From NCBI GenBank assembly GCA_006503535.1, contig QYRS01000016.1, positions 434,001-498,000 of the forward strand: DNA of 64,000 bases, written 5' to 3'. The notes beneath the pieces are model-generated. The model searched no databases. It was not told where the DNA came from and saw only the letters and a program-made list of their open reading frames with translations. Below are positions 11,337 through 23,857 of the stretch, in pieces. Positions within the stretch are counted from its first letter, which is position 1. Each line of letters starts with the position of its first letter. The DNA comes from Arthrinium phaeospermum. Taxonomy: Eukaryota > Ascomycota > Sordariomycetes > Amphisphaeriales > Apiosporaceae. Both the position numbers and the translations under genes were made by a program.

Positions 11337-14300
11337 ATGGACGGTCGACCGCCGGATTATTCCTCGTACGGGAACAGCTACGACGATGACCTAGACCAGA
11401 CACCGACAGCCGGCAGTGGCGTGAGACTGCTCACGTCCATGGAGGGGGAATCCTCCCCAGAGTCACGCCCGTATGTAATTCCACAACTACCTTTACCCTC
11501 ATTCCAGCTGTACCTGCCACCTTCGTCTGCTTTACCAAGTCGGCAAGAAGAAGTCGAAGGTGCCGGCAACAACCCACAGGAAGCGTCAACCTCCACGCCC
11601 GAGCACCTCGAAAAGCTCCGGAAACAAGAAGAAGCCCCAGCGCCCAAGTGTGTGTCCTTCGCCGAGACGGTTACTGGCGGCGACAACGACGGCAGCAGCA
11701 GCAGCTCCAAGGCTACCAAGCGCAAGCACTTCGTCAGATCCAAGCGGACCCCGACTGTAAAGTTGCAGAAGAGAAACCGGCCCTCCAAGGTTACCGAGGC
11801 ACCAAGTACCGCAGAAGACCTGCCGACCATACCAGAAGGCCCATCTCCTAGAAGAGCGTCGCTTCGCAACAAACCACCCAGCGGTGGACGTAGCTTGACC
11901 ACGGAACAAGCCCAGTCCTCTAGTACCGCCGACTCACACAGACCTTCCAATAGTATCCGACCGACACCCCGACGATCCTACGCACCCTCGTCGTACGCGC
12001 CGTCCTTTAATTCCATCAGATCCTCCATAAGAGACCCGCCACACATGCCTCCGCCGGAGCAATCCTACTACCAGTCGCGCGACGACGCCTCGCCCTCCAG
12101 GCCATGGACGTCCTCGAGGATGTCCACCAACACCGACTACAGTTACGATTACAGCAGGGTCGACTACAGTCGCCCACCTACCTCTCATGTACAATACGAA
12201 CCCTCAGATCTCAACGGAGGCCCTCGCCCGGGTACACCCTCGTCCAGGTACGGGGGAAGCCCCCGCCGACCACTGCCGCCGGCACCCCTGTTTACGGCCG
12301 GCGGCCAAGGCTCTGTCTACACGGCCGATGACGCCACGGTCAACATCCCCCTCGACCCGGACAACGACGACGTCTTTGCCGATGGCACCGACATCAGTGA
12401 TCGTCGCTATAACCGCGATTCTTATGCGGCCCAGTCTCAGTTCACGCTCAACGAGTTCGAACCCGAGACGCCGTTCGACGACAAGACGGAGCACTACGGA
12501 CCTGCGCCCGACGGCCACCAGGAGCGTCGTGGCGTGCGGGCGCCCCAGATTGTCAAGAAGGAGGTGCAGCTGATCAACGGCGAGCTGGTGCTGGAATGCA
12601 AGATCCCGACGATCCTGTACAGCTTCCTGCCCCGGCGCGACGAGATCGAGTTCACGCACATGCGGTACACGGCCGTCACCTGCGACCCCGACGACTTTGT
12701 CGACCGGGGCTACAAGCTGCGACAGAACATCGGCAAGACGCTGCGGGAAACGGAGCTGTTCATCTGCGTCACCATGTACAACGAGGACGAGATTGGCTTC
12801 ACGCGCACCATGCACGCCGTCATGAAGAACATCAGCCACTTCTGCGGCCGCAACAAGTCGCGCACGTGGGGCGAGACGGGCTGGCAGAAGATTGTCGTGG
12901 CCATTGTCTCGGACGGACGCGAGAAGATCCACCCGCGGACGCTCGATGCCCTGGCGGCCATGGGCGTCTACCAGCACGGCATCGCCAAGAACTACGTCAA
13001 CCAGAAGGCGGTGCAGGCCCACGTGTACGAGTACACGACGCAGGTGTCGCTCGACTCGGACCTCAAGTTCAAGGGGGCGGAGAAGGGCATTGTGCCGTGC
13101 CAGCTGATCTTCTGCCTCAAGGAGAAGAACCAGAAGAAGCTCAACTCGCACCGCTGGTTCTTCAACGCGCTCGGCAAGGCGCTCAACCCCAACGTGTGCA
13201 TCCTTCTGGACGTGGGCACCAAGCCAGGTAACAACTCGCTTTACCATCTCTGGAAGGCATTTGACACGGACTCGACGGTGGCCGGCGCCTGCGGCGAAAT
13301 CAAGGCGATGAAGGGCAAGTTTGGGCTGTCGCTGCTGAACCCGCTGGTGGCGTCGCAGAACTTTGAGTACAAGATGTCCAACATCCTGGACAAGCCCTTG
13401 GAGTCCGTCTTCGGCTACATAACGGTGTTGCCGGGTGCTCTGAGCGCCTACCGGTACCATGCGCTGCAGAACGACGAGACGGGCCACGGGCCCCTCAGCC
13501 AGTACTTCAAGGGCGAGACCCTGCACGGCCAGCACGCCGACGTCTTCACCGCCAACATGTACCTGGCCGAGGATCGCATCCTGTGCTGGGAGCTGGTGGC
13601 CAAGCGGAGCGAGAGATGGGTCTTGAAGTACGTCAAGGGGTGTACTGGAGAGACGGATGTTCCTGGTAAGTTTTCGTCCCCTTTTCTTTTTTAGTTTACC
13701 TACTAATCCCCCGACAGACAGTGTCCCCGAGTTCATCTCGCAGCGTCGTCGCTGGCTGAACGGCGCCTTCTTCGCCGCCGTCTACTCGCTCGTGCACTTC
13801 AAGCAGATCTGGACGACAGACCACACCCTGGCGCGCAAGGTGCTCCTCCACATTGAGTTCCTGTACCAGTTCCTGCAGCTTCTCTTCACCTACTTCTCCC
13901 TGGCCAACTTCTACCTGACTTTCTACTTCATTGCCGGCGGTATTGCCGATCCCAAGATGGACCCGTTCGGCCACAAGATTGGGATGATCATCTTCACCAT
14001 TCTGCGCTACAGCTGCGTGCTGCTCATTGCCATGCAATTTATCATATCGCTGGGTAATCGGCCGCAAGGCGCCAAGAAGCTGTACCTGATCAGCATGATT
14101 GTCTACGGCATCATCATGTTCTACACCATCTTCGCGTCCATCTACATTGTGGTGAAGCAGCTGACGGAGAAGGAGCAAGAGCTGACGCTGGGCAACAACG
14201 TCTTCACCAACATGATTGTCTCGATGGCCTCGACGACGGGCCTGTACTTCCTCATGTCCTTTCTCTACCTGGACCCGTGGCACATGATCACGTCGTCGGC

Positions 14301-14895
14301 GCAGTACTTCATGTTGTTGCCCAGTTACATCTGCACGCTGCAGGTGTACGCCTTCTGCAACACGCATGACGTGACATGGGGTACCAAGGGTGACAATGTG
14401 ATGAAGACGGATCTGGGTGGAGCCATCGGTAAAGACGGCAAGGTCGAGCTGGAGATGCCTTCGGAGCAGCTCGATATTGATTCGGGCTATGACGAGGCGC
14501 TGCGGAACCTGCGAGACCGTCTCGAGGTGCCCGAGACGCCGTTGAGTGAGGCACAGATGCAGGAAGACTACTACAAGAGTGTGCGGACGTACATGGTGGT
14601 CTCGTGGATGATTGCCAACGCGATCCTGGCCATGGCGGTGAGCGATACGTACGGCAGTTCGGGCATTGGCGACAACTTCTACCTGCGCTTCATCCTGTGG
14701 TCTGTGGCCAGCTTGGCGCTGTTCCGTGCGCTGGGCTCCGGCACGTTCGCCCTGATCGAGGTGGTGAATATGGTGGTCGAAGGCCGGGTGCGCATGAGCA
14801 TCAAGGTGCCACAGTGGATGGGCGGTGTGGGAGAGAAGATGTCGGAAAAGATGAGCTCGATCAGCAGCTCGGTCAGCAGCTCGGTCGGCCGCTGA
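11337..14895 (+). CDS. Chitin synthase (class I/II type, long N-terminal tail)
   Basis: Two exons, 11337-13665 and 13718-14895, split by a 52-nt intron with GTAAGT, a CTACTAATC branch site and CAG; the product is 1168 aa. The intron removes a stop and restores [17 protein letters not shown]. The start lies in GCCGCCATGG. Residues 1 to about 415 are low-complexity, rich in Ser, Pro and Arg. The GT2 core follows: [17 protein letters not shown] near 570, EDRILCWEL near 745, and the product-binding QRRRW at 785-789. Membrane helices follow between about 800 and 1000, with two more near the C terminus. It polymerises UDP-GlcNAc into chitin at the plasma membrane. The core resembles division 1 (class I/II) enzymes rather than class III or the myosin-linked classes. 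The tail is longer than usual for this group; a spliced intron inside it (GTATGT at about 11470) is possible. Confidence 0.93.
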
Positions 14896-16417
14896 TGTAT
14901 GCTGCTGCTGATGACGGGCTTTTGGAAGAGAATGAAAGCGAGAAGAGGGGACGAGGCTTAGTGATGATACCCAGCAACGACGACGACAGGACCATATGCA
15001 CGCCTACGAAAAGAAGACAAGAAGGTAAGCAGGGAAAAACGGAGTTTTGGGGTCTTTTGGTCTTTTTTTTCTGCTTTGGAACGATCCGTTTGCGAAACGA
15101 CGTGTCTCGAAAGACACGACGATACCCGATTGCAACGGATGGGATGGGAATAGTTTATTACGACGCACGCGACACGATTTTTGAGAGAGAAGAACAAGAG
15201 GATGAGAAGGCAAAGCGAAGGCCACGAATGAAGGATATACGAACGATTATTATGTAATGAAACGGATGACTAGCTAGTTGAGCTGTGTGGGAATGATATC
15301 ATGTACGGTTGTTTGCACAAATGTCTGACTGTTGCTTGCTGGGGTGGGAAAAATTGAAATGTTGTTGAAGACTAAATTGGCTTAGTGAATGGGTCTTGAT
15401 TGACTTGACTGCCCCTGTATGTGAATCTTGTCATTGTTGTCTTTGAGTGAAAGGGTGATGATGGTTTGCTGGTGATTGACATAGATAGTCTAGGTAGGAG
15501 GACGGATTATTGGGTGTGCCCGGCCGGACCAGAGTATAGAATGGTGGGAAGTACGAGGATAGCATAGGTCAAGTTACTTACCCTGTCCATTGTGACCGTT
15601 TTTTCCCCCTGCTCACTGGTCATTGGCTTTGGGAGAGGAGAGAGGAAGGATATATGTTGATAGACAGGCAGGTATGTAACATAGAATGCAGACCCATCTT
15701 CAGAATAAGTGCTATCAGTGAATCCAATTCGGACCTCGGAAATGAGATTTGCTATATAAAGATTATTCCACCAATACTTGGTTACCACTGGTCAGCATCG
15801 GAGAGGACAAGGAGGTGTTGATCAGTGCCACCGGGCCATCGGCCCATCGTTCTCGCAGGGTATGCCGAAAGACAACGGAAGAAGAGAGAGAACGGATGAA
15901 GAGAGGCAAGCGATGAGGACGGCGGTTGCCAGAGATCAACCGGTTTTTATCATACTTGGCGATTCGAAAAATGCATAATAAATAGGGTTTCCGCTGCCGC
16001 AAACGAACCTACCCCTTACTCTCTCTCCTCTCACCGAGTCTTGCCCAGCAAAGCAAGTACACAACATCGAGGGGGGTAGGTAGAATCATACTACGATACC
16101 GTGGTGAGCTATGCCGTAGGAATGAAGAAACCCCGTCGCTCAAAACCACTGGATATGCCGCCAGTCACTGTTTTCAGAGTATCGCATAAGAAGCTGAATA
16201 AACATCCAAACACTACACATGCCGAAGGGATACGAAGATATATGAGGTGCAGGATTTCATTGATAAATCTCTCATTGCAATATTATTCATTATGCGTCAA
16301 TCCATAGGGGTATCAAATAGCGCAGCTACTATACAAGGCAACGGATGCTATATAAGTGTACGCCTGCCGTCGGAGCGTCTTTCTAGTCTAAGCGTTGTAG
16401 CCTCGTGGATGGTTTCT
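14896..16417. other. Intergenic between convergent genes
   Basis: The 3' flanks of chitin synthase and RAD18 face each other across 1.5 kb. No ORF is convincing. The stretch is richer in A/T than the genes and contains no repeat of note. Confidence 0.5.
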
Positions 16418-17890
16418 TCAACTCGGCTCGCTGGCTCCGTTCCTCGACCGATCCAGTGCCGCAGCGGCTTCTAACGGGGGTGGGTGGGGGAGTTCAGACA
16501 TGGCATATGACCTGTCGAGCATACACGGCGTTGTGTATTCGTAACTGGAAACAGCAGGACCGGGATGTGTGGGTGGCTGTCCCATGGAGAGCGGAACCTG
16601 CTGGTCGACATCCATGCGCGATGGCGAAGCAGAAGAAGCGGCCGCCGCGGGCGTCGTAGAAGGCGCACCAGTACTCGCACCAGTACTCTGTGGTGGTGAC
16701 GGCGTCTCGGTGGTTGGTTTATTTTGGTTGGCCTTCTGCAGGGCTTGGGCCCGGGTTTTGCGTGCGCTGGCGACGAGGTCCTGGAAGGAGGAGTCGTGCT
16801 TGGCCGACCAGGCGGCGTGGTCGAAGCCCTTGTCTTTGATCTGCTCCCCGAGATGTATGAACCTCGATGATGTAGGTGCCCGTGCCCCTAAAGTCTTCTC
16901 CCACACCTCGAGCTCCTGTAACAGCTCCGACTTGCGCTTCGGGTGTAACGAGTCGCAGTTTGCGTTCCATATCGTGATCCACTCCTGGTGCCGCTTCTCG
17001 AGGATTTGCCGCGTGCCGTTAGCGGGAATGCCTAGGTCGCCGAGCTTCTTGCGGAGCGCGGCGTCCTTCAGCATGGAGTAGCTGAGAGTGGGAAGTCGCT
17101 CGGGTTTTGGCGGGGCGGGCGCCGAATTCGAGAGGACCTGGAAGCCGTTTCGTTGACTACTACTGTTGGATGTGAAATTTTGCTTGGGTGGTTGGGTTGG
17201 TTGCTCCTGAGGAGTGCCGGGGCACGAGCTGTCGAGATGTCGATCCACTTGTACTTCCTTCATGCGCTCGAGGCAGATGGGGCATGCGACGAGCCCGTCG
17301 TTGTAGGTCTGGTCGGGAACGGGCGCCGAGTGATGCGACGGCACAGAAAAATTAGCCTCATGCCGCGCCATCTCCGCCGTCAACTCGGCACCTCTTGTTT
17401 TGCTCTTCCGGGCCGAGCTGCGCAGGCGCTTGGCGGGCTGGTATTCTCCTCCTGCTGCGGCGGCGTAGTCTTCATCCTCTCCCTCCACGTCCAGGGCATG
17501 CTTCGGCGACGACACCGAGGACGAAGTTGTGGCCGCCGCGGGCACCTCGACGGTCTGAACCAGCACGGTGGGGGGTTTCCGGGCGAGGGCGAGGAGGTCG
17601 GCGCGGGTCTTGACGAAGGCGAGGACGGCTTCCTCCATGGCCCAGTTGCTGCGGAGCTTGGAGACCTCCTGGACGGAGCGGCAGAGGGAGCACTTGGCGT
17701 CGGCGGCGAGGGCGCGGCGGATGCACATGGAGCAGAAGGTGTGGTTGCACGAGGTCAGCATCGGCGTGTTGTAGAAGTCCTTGCAGATCTGGCAGCGCAG
17801 CGCGGCCTCGACGGCGGCGAGGCCCGGGAGCGGCGTCGTGAGCCAGTCGGTCGAGTCGGCGATGTCGTCGAAGGCTTTGTCGGCGGCCAT
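16418..17890 (-). CDS. RAD18-type E3 ubiquitin ligase (post-replication repair)
   Basis: Single exon, 490 aa. The RING finger spans residues 33-70, with C33, C36, C48, H50, C53, C56, C67 and C70. A UBZ4 zinc finger (CPIC, then an H-x3-C pair) lies near 190-213. A SAP helix pair begins at LPTLSYSMLKD near 260. This order, RING-UBZ-SAP, is diagnostic of Rad18, known as uvs-2 in Neurospora. With the E2 Rad6 it monoubiquitinates PCNA at stalled forks in the nucleus and so recruits translesion polymerases. The region after SAP contains the Rad6-binding area by homology, and the C terminus is low-complexity. It is divergently transcribed from POL32, itself a polymerase delta/zeta subunit needed for translesion synthesis, which suggests co-expression. 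Confidence 0.95.
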   Translation of the reverse strand: MAADKAFDDIADSTDWLTTPLPGLAAVEAALRCQICKDFYNTPMLTSCNHTFCSMCIRRALAADAKCSLCRSVQEVSKLRSNWAMEEAVLAFVKTRADLLALARKPPTVLVQTVEVPAAATTSSSVSSPKHALDVEGEDEDYAAAAGGEYQPAKRLRSSARKSKTRGAELTAEMARHEANFSVPSHHSAPVPDQTYNDGLVACPICLERMKEVQVDRHLDSSCPGTPQEQPTQPPKQNFTSNSSSQRNGFQVLSNSAPAPPKPERLPTLSYSMLKDAALRKKLGDLGIPANGTRQILEKRHQEWITIWNANCDSLHPKRKSELLQELEVWEKTLGARAPTSSRFIHLGEQIKDKGFDHAAWSAKHDSSFQDLVASARKTRAQALQKANQNKPTTETPSPPQSTGASTGAPSTTPAAAASSASPSRMDVDQQVPLSMGQPPTHPGPAVSSYEYTTPCMLDRSYAMSELPHPPPLEAAAALDRSRNGASEPS

Positions 17891-18550
17891 GGCGCTGGTG
17901 GTGGAGGTGGAACGAGGGAACTGTTCTGAGACGGGAGGCGACGGCGAGGTGCAGCAGGCAGGCAGGAAGTACGGTAGAGGATCGATCTATGCCGAATGGG
18001 ATCGACCGTGGTCAAAGCAGAACAGAAATAAGCAGAAGTCTAGTGTCGCAATTGAAACATGCTGGATTCTAAATGCTTTGTTGGAATTGTCGATGTTGCC
18101 CTTGTCTTGCCTTTGCAACAGTTGTCTGGCCAGGGTCTTTTTGCAAGGGCCTGCGGGCTGGCTGTGAGATCATGGAACTCGAGGTCAGTCAAAGACGCGA
18201 CTGCCAATTAAGAAAAAACGCCTGGAGTTGCTGCAGGGCCCACCTATTACTGCCTGGCGGGTTTATTAGTGGCCTGTCCCAACGGACACCACCAAAAATC
18301 CAGCGTGGCCCGCACGTGAGAACGCGCCCGCGACGCGCTCTCGATCCATCAAATCAATTAAACCCGCCCGGCCTGTCATTCATTAGTAACCGTTGCGTCC
18401 TATTCGACGGCATGCATTGAGATTGATAGTGAGAGAGCACCAGCGACAACAACAGCCAGCGCTTTTTCGACCATATCAGACGATCAACTGGAAACAACAC
18501 CCCACCAGACTCTCATTCTTCATCGTGTGCCACCCATCTTCGTCGCGGCC
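17891..18550. promoter_or_regulatory. Shared bidirectional promoter RAD18 / POL32
   Basis: The start codons of RAD18 (minus) and POL32 (plus) are 660 bp apart with no other gene between. Three ACGCG cores occur at 18195-18199, 18322-18326 and 18333-18337, the last two six bases apart. ACGCG is the core of the yeast MCB element bound by MBF/SBF at G1/S. Whether this fungus uses it in the same way is inference. No TATA box is obvious. Confidence 0.55.
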
Positions 18551-20102
18551 ATGGACGACTATCAAACCTATTTGGCGCAGCAGATCCTCACCGAGGATAA
18601 GCTTGTGAGTGCCCCTGGCAGTTGCCATCGCGCAATCCGACACTTGCTGACCTCCAACCCCAAGATGACCTACCGGCTGCTGAGCCGCACATTGAAGGTT
18701 CACGTCAACTTAGCCAAACAGTAAGATGCTTCCCACCTATCCACAAACCTTCATCACCACGCCACTAACTCCGATCTCAGGATGCTGTATGAGTTTCACA
18801 AGTCCCAAAATGAGAAAAACCCCCGCTCTCTCATGGCAACCTACCTGGTCTACGGCACCCGGAAATCCGATGGGCAGGATGACGATGTCGAGATGACCGA
18901 CTCAGTTTCTGATAAGGACGAAACTTTCTCGGAAACCGTCCCCACCAAGACGCTCGAACTCATCAGGGAGGAGACGCTGCAAGGTAAATTCCCCATCATC
19001 CACGAACCCGTTGCGTTTGGTAGTGATACTGATCCGTCCCTACAGATACCCTGCAAGCATATGAGGAGGTCACGTCCATTCATATCTACAGTCTGGCGCC
19101 ACATCCCATGAAGGACCTGCAATTCCTCTCGGACGCTGCTCAACTGGTAGTAAACCAGACAATCGAGGAAGACTCCTCCCTTGCCGCCTCCCAGACCTAC
19201 GGCACCATCTTCCATCCTCATGCGCGCAAGAGAGAGCGTCGTGCGGGTGCTTCTGCCCCCGTCCCACCTGCCAAGACACAGCCCAAGGCCCCGGTGAAGC
19301 AGGAGACCAAACCGACGATCAAGGAGGAACCAAAGGCAGCAGCAGCAGCAGCTTCTACGAAGGAGGCGAAAGACAGCAAACCGGCCGCCAACACCGCTGC
19401 CAAGAAGGTGGCGGCCAATGCCGCGCCGGCTTTGAAGCGACAGGGTTCCTCGGGAGGCATTAGCCAGATGTTTGCCAAGCAGGCCAGCAAACCCAAGAAG
19501 CCCGCCGCCGCCCCCAAGCGCGAAGAGGTGCAGACCCCGGCCTTGTCGGACGAGGGCGAAGACGACTCAGAGGCGATGCCCGAGCCGGCGATTCAGAAAA
19601 CCGAGGAGGACGGCAAGTCCAGGAGAGACCGGCAAGCGGCGCTGCGCCGCATGATGGACGAAAGCGATGGAGAGGAGGAAGAGGCGGACTCCAAGTCCAA
19701 ACCTGAGAGTCCGGCCGAGGATCCCATGGAAGAGGATACGGCACCGCCCGAGCCCGAGTCCAAGGCAGCGGAAGAGGAGCCTGCTGAGGTCGTCGCCAGC
19801 ACCGGCGACGGCAGGAGACGCGGCCGCAGACGGGTCACGAAGAAGAAGCAGATCATGGACGACCAGGGTTATCTGGGTAAGTGTTGGCTACGTCGCCAAG
19901 GACTCATCCATTTACTAACAGCGAGTCTACAGTCACCATACAAGAACCGGGCTGGGAGTCTTTCTCCGAGGAGGAGGCACCGGCACCCAAGCCACAGAAG
20001 GCGAAGGCGGCCGCCGCCGAGAAAGCGGCACCGGCTGCCAAGGGCAAGAAGGCGGCGCCAAAGGGCCAGGGGAGCATTATGTCGTTCTTTGGCAAGAAAT
20101 GA
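18551..20102 (+). CDS. DNA polymerase delta subunit 3 (POL32/Cdc27)
   Basis: Five exons: 18551-18604, 18665-18720, 18781-18983, 19046-19876 and 19933-20102, giving 437 aa. All introns are GT-AG and the frame closes each time. The N-terminal wedge that binds the B-subunit reads TYRLLSRTLKVHVNLAKQ followed by MLYEFH, a hallmark of Pol32/Cdc27/p66. The middle is a disordered Lys/Glu/Ala-rich tail. The YLVT and EPGWESFSE stretch near the end is also conserved. The C terminus GQGSIMSFFGKK is a PIP box (Q-x2-I-x2-FF) for binding PCNA. It is a nuclear subunit of polymerase delta and zeta, and works next to RAD18 in lesion bypass. The first intron is 60 nt and stop-free, so its retention would insert 20 residues without breaking the frame. 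I removed it because the homologous wedge is continuous without it. Confidence 0.93.
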
Positions 20103-23100
20103 GAGGTGGAATGAAGGGGTCCTTGGGGATAAAAATTGCCATTGCATGTCATAGAGTCATGTTGTAATTGAACCGGCAACGTACAGCAAATGCCGCGCAT
20201 TTGTTCTGCCACTGGTCCGCAACTCCTTCGGTATTAGGTCACGGCTGCTACGGGCCATCTATGAAATCATGATGTTTCAAGCCACGGACGTGGACAGTTT
20301 GCAACTACCGCCTAGTTTCTCAAGTCTCTGGTCTCGGTGTTCATTATGGTAGATGTTAGGAACATGTATCACTGATAAGTTGCGAGCGCGCAGCCCCTTT
20401 ACCTGCTTCGATTGCCACGGACCATCCATGACGACACCAAAGTCTGACTGCCCTGTCTCTCTTTAATAATCTTATCTTATCCAATTCATTGGCAACATGC
20501 GCCGTCTCAACCGAGCAAATCTGTCCTCTTCAAGAGAAAACCCCCGGTCGGCTTTTACTCCGTCTTAGCGTGATTGCGCGGTGCGTGTGTGTGTGTGCGT
20601 GGCAAGGGATACCTACCTACTACTATGTTAGGGAGGTAGATGGAACTCGGGGATAAGGCCCGGGTCCGAATCCCTTACTCCGGTCATCCGCGGGGCGGGC
20701 GGGCAATTCGGACAGTTCAATGGGCGAGCACCGCCCCCAAAGAGACCGAGAGAGGTGGGCTCAGCTCGAGAAATAGTAAGCGGAGGAATCAGAAGTCCGT
20801 CTCGTCGCGGCGCATTTTCGTGGCACATGATGGATGATGGTATTGCATCCATCCAATTTATTTTCAGGGTTGCACATGCAATGCGGAAGCGCAAATCCCC
20901 CACGCAGCTTTTTATTGTCATCATCCTCGTGAATGCCGTTTTGACTGTATACAAGTCTTGGGTACAATTACGGCAGTTGCATGCATCCAATTACTTAGAG
21001 CTGGTATGAAGAGCGTCAATTGATGATGCAAACTCCAAAGAAGCATTGACTTCAATAGTTGAAAATGTAATACATTCTTTGTTTCATTGCGCCATCGCCA
21101 TCGATGGCGATGGCGATGGGCGTGGCCCCTCTCGGATCGAGAAGAGGACATTGGTAAAGAAAGTTTCCACACTGTGCTTTCTGAGAAGACAGAGACAGCT
21201 TCATCTCCATTGCTGGGCAGATGGATCTCTTTTTCCCTCTTCTGACCAATACATTATTGCTGTTACTGACTGGGTCACAATGGCTATCTCCACGCAAAGC
21301 TGTTTACTAGCACATACATTATGTACAGTAGCAATCTCGTCACGAAGCTGGCCGAGTTGGCAGCGGCAGTGGTAGCAGCAGCACTGCGGATCTTTCTTGC
21401 TAGCACGCAGCAAGCAGCTGGAGCTCATGTGCAATGACAGAAGAGGAAAATGAGGCCTCTGGCCCATAGAGGCAGCCCTGTGAGGAGGCCAAAGACTGGC
21501 ATTTTGTCGCGTGCGTGGACTAGGATGCTGCTCCGGTTCATCGCTAGATACTGTAGCTTCATACCAATAGCTTCAGAGAGAGCTGGGTATCCCGACTTTT
21601 CCCACAGGCACAAGGCACGAGGTACGAAGCAAACCGAGAGCTCCCTGTGCTCCGAGAGCTACAGTACCTCGAGTGACAGCAGCCCTGGAGGACCTACAGG
21701 TTTGCGCAAACCAATTGGTGTCGTCAGTCCAATCAGGGGCCCCTTGCCCTGGTCTCCCGCGCTTCTCCACACTGAGCACGACCACGCTAGCCTCGCTCTT
21801 TTTTTTTTTTCTTCTTCTGTCCCCTCCAGCCAAAATGCCTGTGAATGACAAATTGCGAATTGTACGTCCGATATTGCCGAGCGACTTCTCTCAAGGCAGC
21901 CATTGACCATTGGCTGTGAAGGGTGGTTGGTTGTTTGGCAATCCTGTTATCGATTTCGGAACACATATGATAGATTAATCTCACATGAACCGGGTACTCG
22001 CTAGGCATCTCGGGCAATTCAGGGTCAATGACAAAATAGAAGTCAGGAACGGGGTTTGGTCGAGTTCGTAGAATCGACGATGCGTCAATGAGGCTCACTC
22101 TCGCCCCGGGGAGGCAAACCGTTCTTAGTCGGGCCTTGGTCCCCTAACGGCGTCCTGACTGCCCTTGAGCTAAAGCTGGTCTGGCCGTCATCTCGCAGCT
22201 GAAAAGATGTGCGAGAGCCGAGCCGAGTGCTGACACATGCGGTTTTTTCATCTCCTTCTCTCGAGAAGGATCCATCAATGACAAGTACATGGGCGGTAGT
22301 CAAGCAATTGGACGAACACCAATTGAGATGGGAGTCAGGACGGAACCTGTTCGAGTTTGGTCTCGTCTACTCCGTCTTTGTTACAGTACTGACGGTTTGC
22401 TACCTGCCATTGATTGCACCTGCCAAAGAGCGAGGCTCCCGAGATCTGCATGGGCATCGGAAACTGCAAAAGCGCATTTTGATCAATTGACTCGGTGTCG
22501 AGAAAATGTCGGATGCCGTGGCCTCGTCGCCTGACTGGCCTGAGTCACTTTTGTTTTGTGGAAGCTCCCGGGGATCAGGATCTAACGAAGACTAACCTAA
22601 TGCGATGGGGGTGGGAGTTTTTAGTGTGCGAGAGTACAGGGCTCGAGAGGGGAGACTGCGTGTCAACCCCCCACTGTTCCAGCACGGTTGACGGTCAACT
22701 AGAGGAAAAACCCACCGAAGCACGTCGTGGATGGTGGAATGCTGCAGACAGCGAACAGCGAGAGCCAGCAGCGAGAGCAGAAGCCGACAGCCAAAGATGC
22801 CCGCTGCCACCAACCACCAGCCCGTTGGGTTTAGGCGAGGCCAGGGCAGCCACTGAGGCAGCCACCACTGGCCACCGGGAACCAGTAGGATGGCTGCCAT
22901 GCCCCAACTGCCTTCCCTGCCTGGCTCCACCCGTCTCCAGTAAAAAAGAAAGATGGACGATAATGACACGGGCAGCTAGAAACGCACCTGGACCGACGGG
23001 GCCTGCGCTGTGATGGGCAGTGGGTGGGTGGCCTTGTGAACTTTTTTTTCCCTGAAGCTCCGGGGGACGGACTGGAGAGAATGGTGTAGGTACTTGCTCA

Positions 23101-23857
23101 TGGACTTGGATCCAAGCACACTGTACAGTGTCTGTCTGCCGGTGGTTGTCAATTGATCAAGCAATCGATCAAATCAATCAATCAGTCAGTCCCTCACACA
23201 TCCCCCCCAAAAGTCCAATATCCATCGATACATTCATTTGAACCACACACACCCTCGGGTCCTACATCCTGACTCTTCTCTCTCTCTCTTTCTCTTTTTC
23301 CCATCCTCATCCAAACCACCCCCCCAAATAACCTAATTCCCCTCCATAGGAAAGCGCGTTTGTTTGGCGGCTGCTGTGCTGTCAAATGAACCTGCAAATA
23401 GCCTTTTCACCTTTTCCCCATGTAAGTCCAATCAATTGGTTTTTGTTTTGCGCCGTTTCTCTATTTGCCAGTCGAAGTGAAATGCCATGCGTCAACAGGA
23501 GCAACGCCCCGGCCAGTGAGCGCAGCCCGCATCTTTTATGCTGGGTTTCGAGTCACTCGGCTCGAAAGATGGTCGAACCACGGTGCCCGCCGGATCGTGT
23601 GTTTGGTCGCGTGGGGTCCCCCATCTGGGGTGAAATGTCATGTCATGTCATTTTCCGACACCACGGCCTCTCCCATCTCCATGGACAACATGCCATGACA
23701 CAACCTGCCTGGCGCCATCCGGCGGGTTGGTTCGGGCCTTTGCTTGCTGGCTTGCTTTTCAGCTTTTCGCCCTGCGCAAACTTGTTTTTTGTTGGAGATT
23801 GTGTGTATACTGACTATTGGCGATGCGCAGTCATCCCCCCCTCCTGGTGTCTTCTAA
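20103..23857. other. Long intergenic region upstream of the PPR gene
   Basis: About 3.75 kb with only short overlapping ORFs and no protein-family match. It contains a GT microsatellite (about 20582-20602), a perfect 26-bp palindrome (21090-21115), and a long C/T-rich stretch near 23270-23340 that probably belongs to the PPR gene's promoter or leader. A short TGTCA run (ATGTCATGTCATGTCATTTT) lies around 23635-23654. Confidence 0.5.
21090..21115. repeat. Perfect 26-bp palindrome
   Basis: The half-site CGCCATCGCCATC is followed directly by its exact reverse complement, centred on ATCGAT, with no spacer. Each arm also carries the unit GCCATC in tandem. It is intergenic. Confidence 0.9.

Noticed and set aside
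12204..13736. 510-aa minus-strand ORF opposite chitin synthase
   Set aside because: Antisense shadow of a GC-rich exon.
22209..23013. ORFs upstream of the PPR gene as a possible gene
   Set aside because: Short, overlapping, no joined reading with splice sites and no domain similarity.
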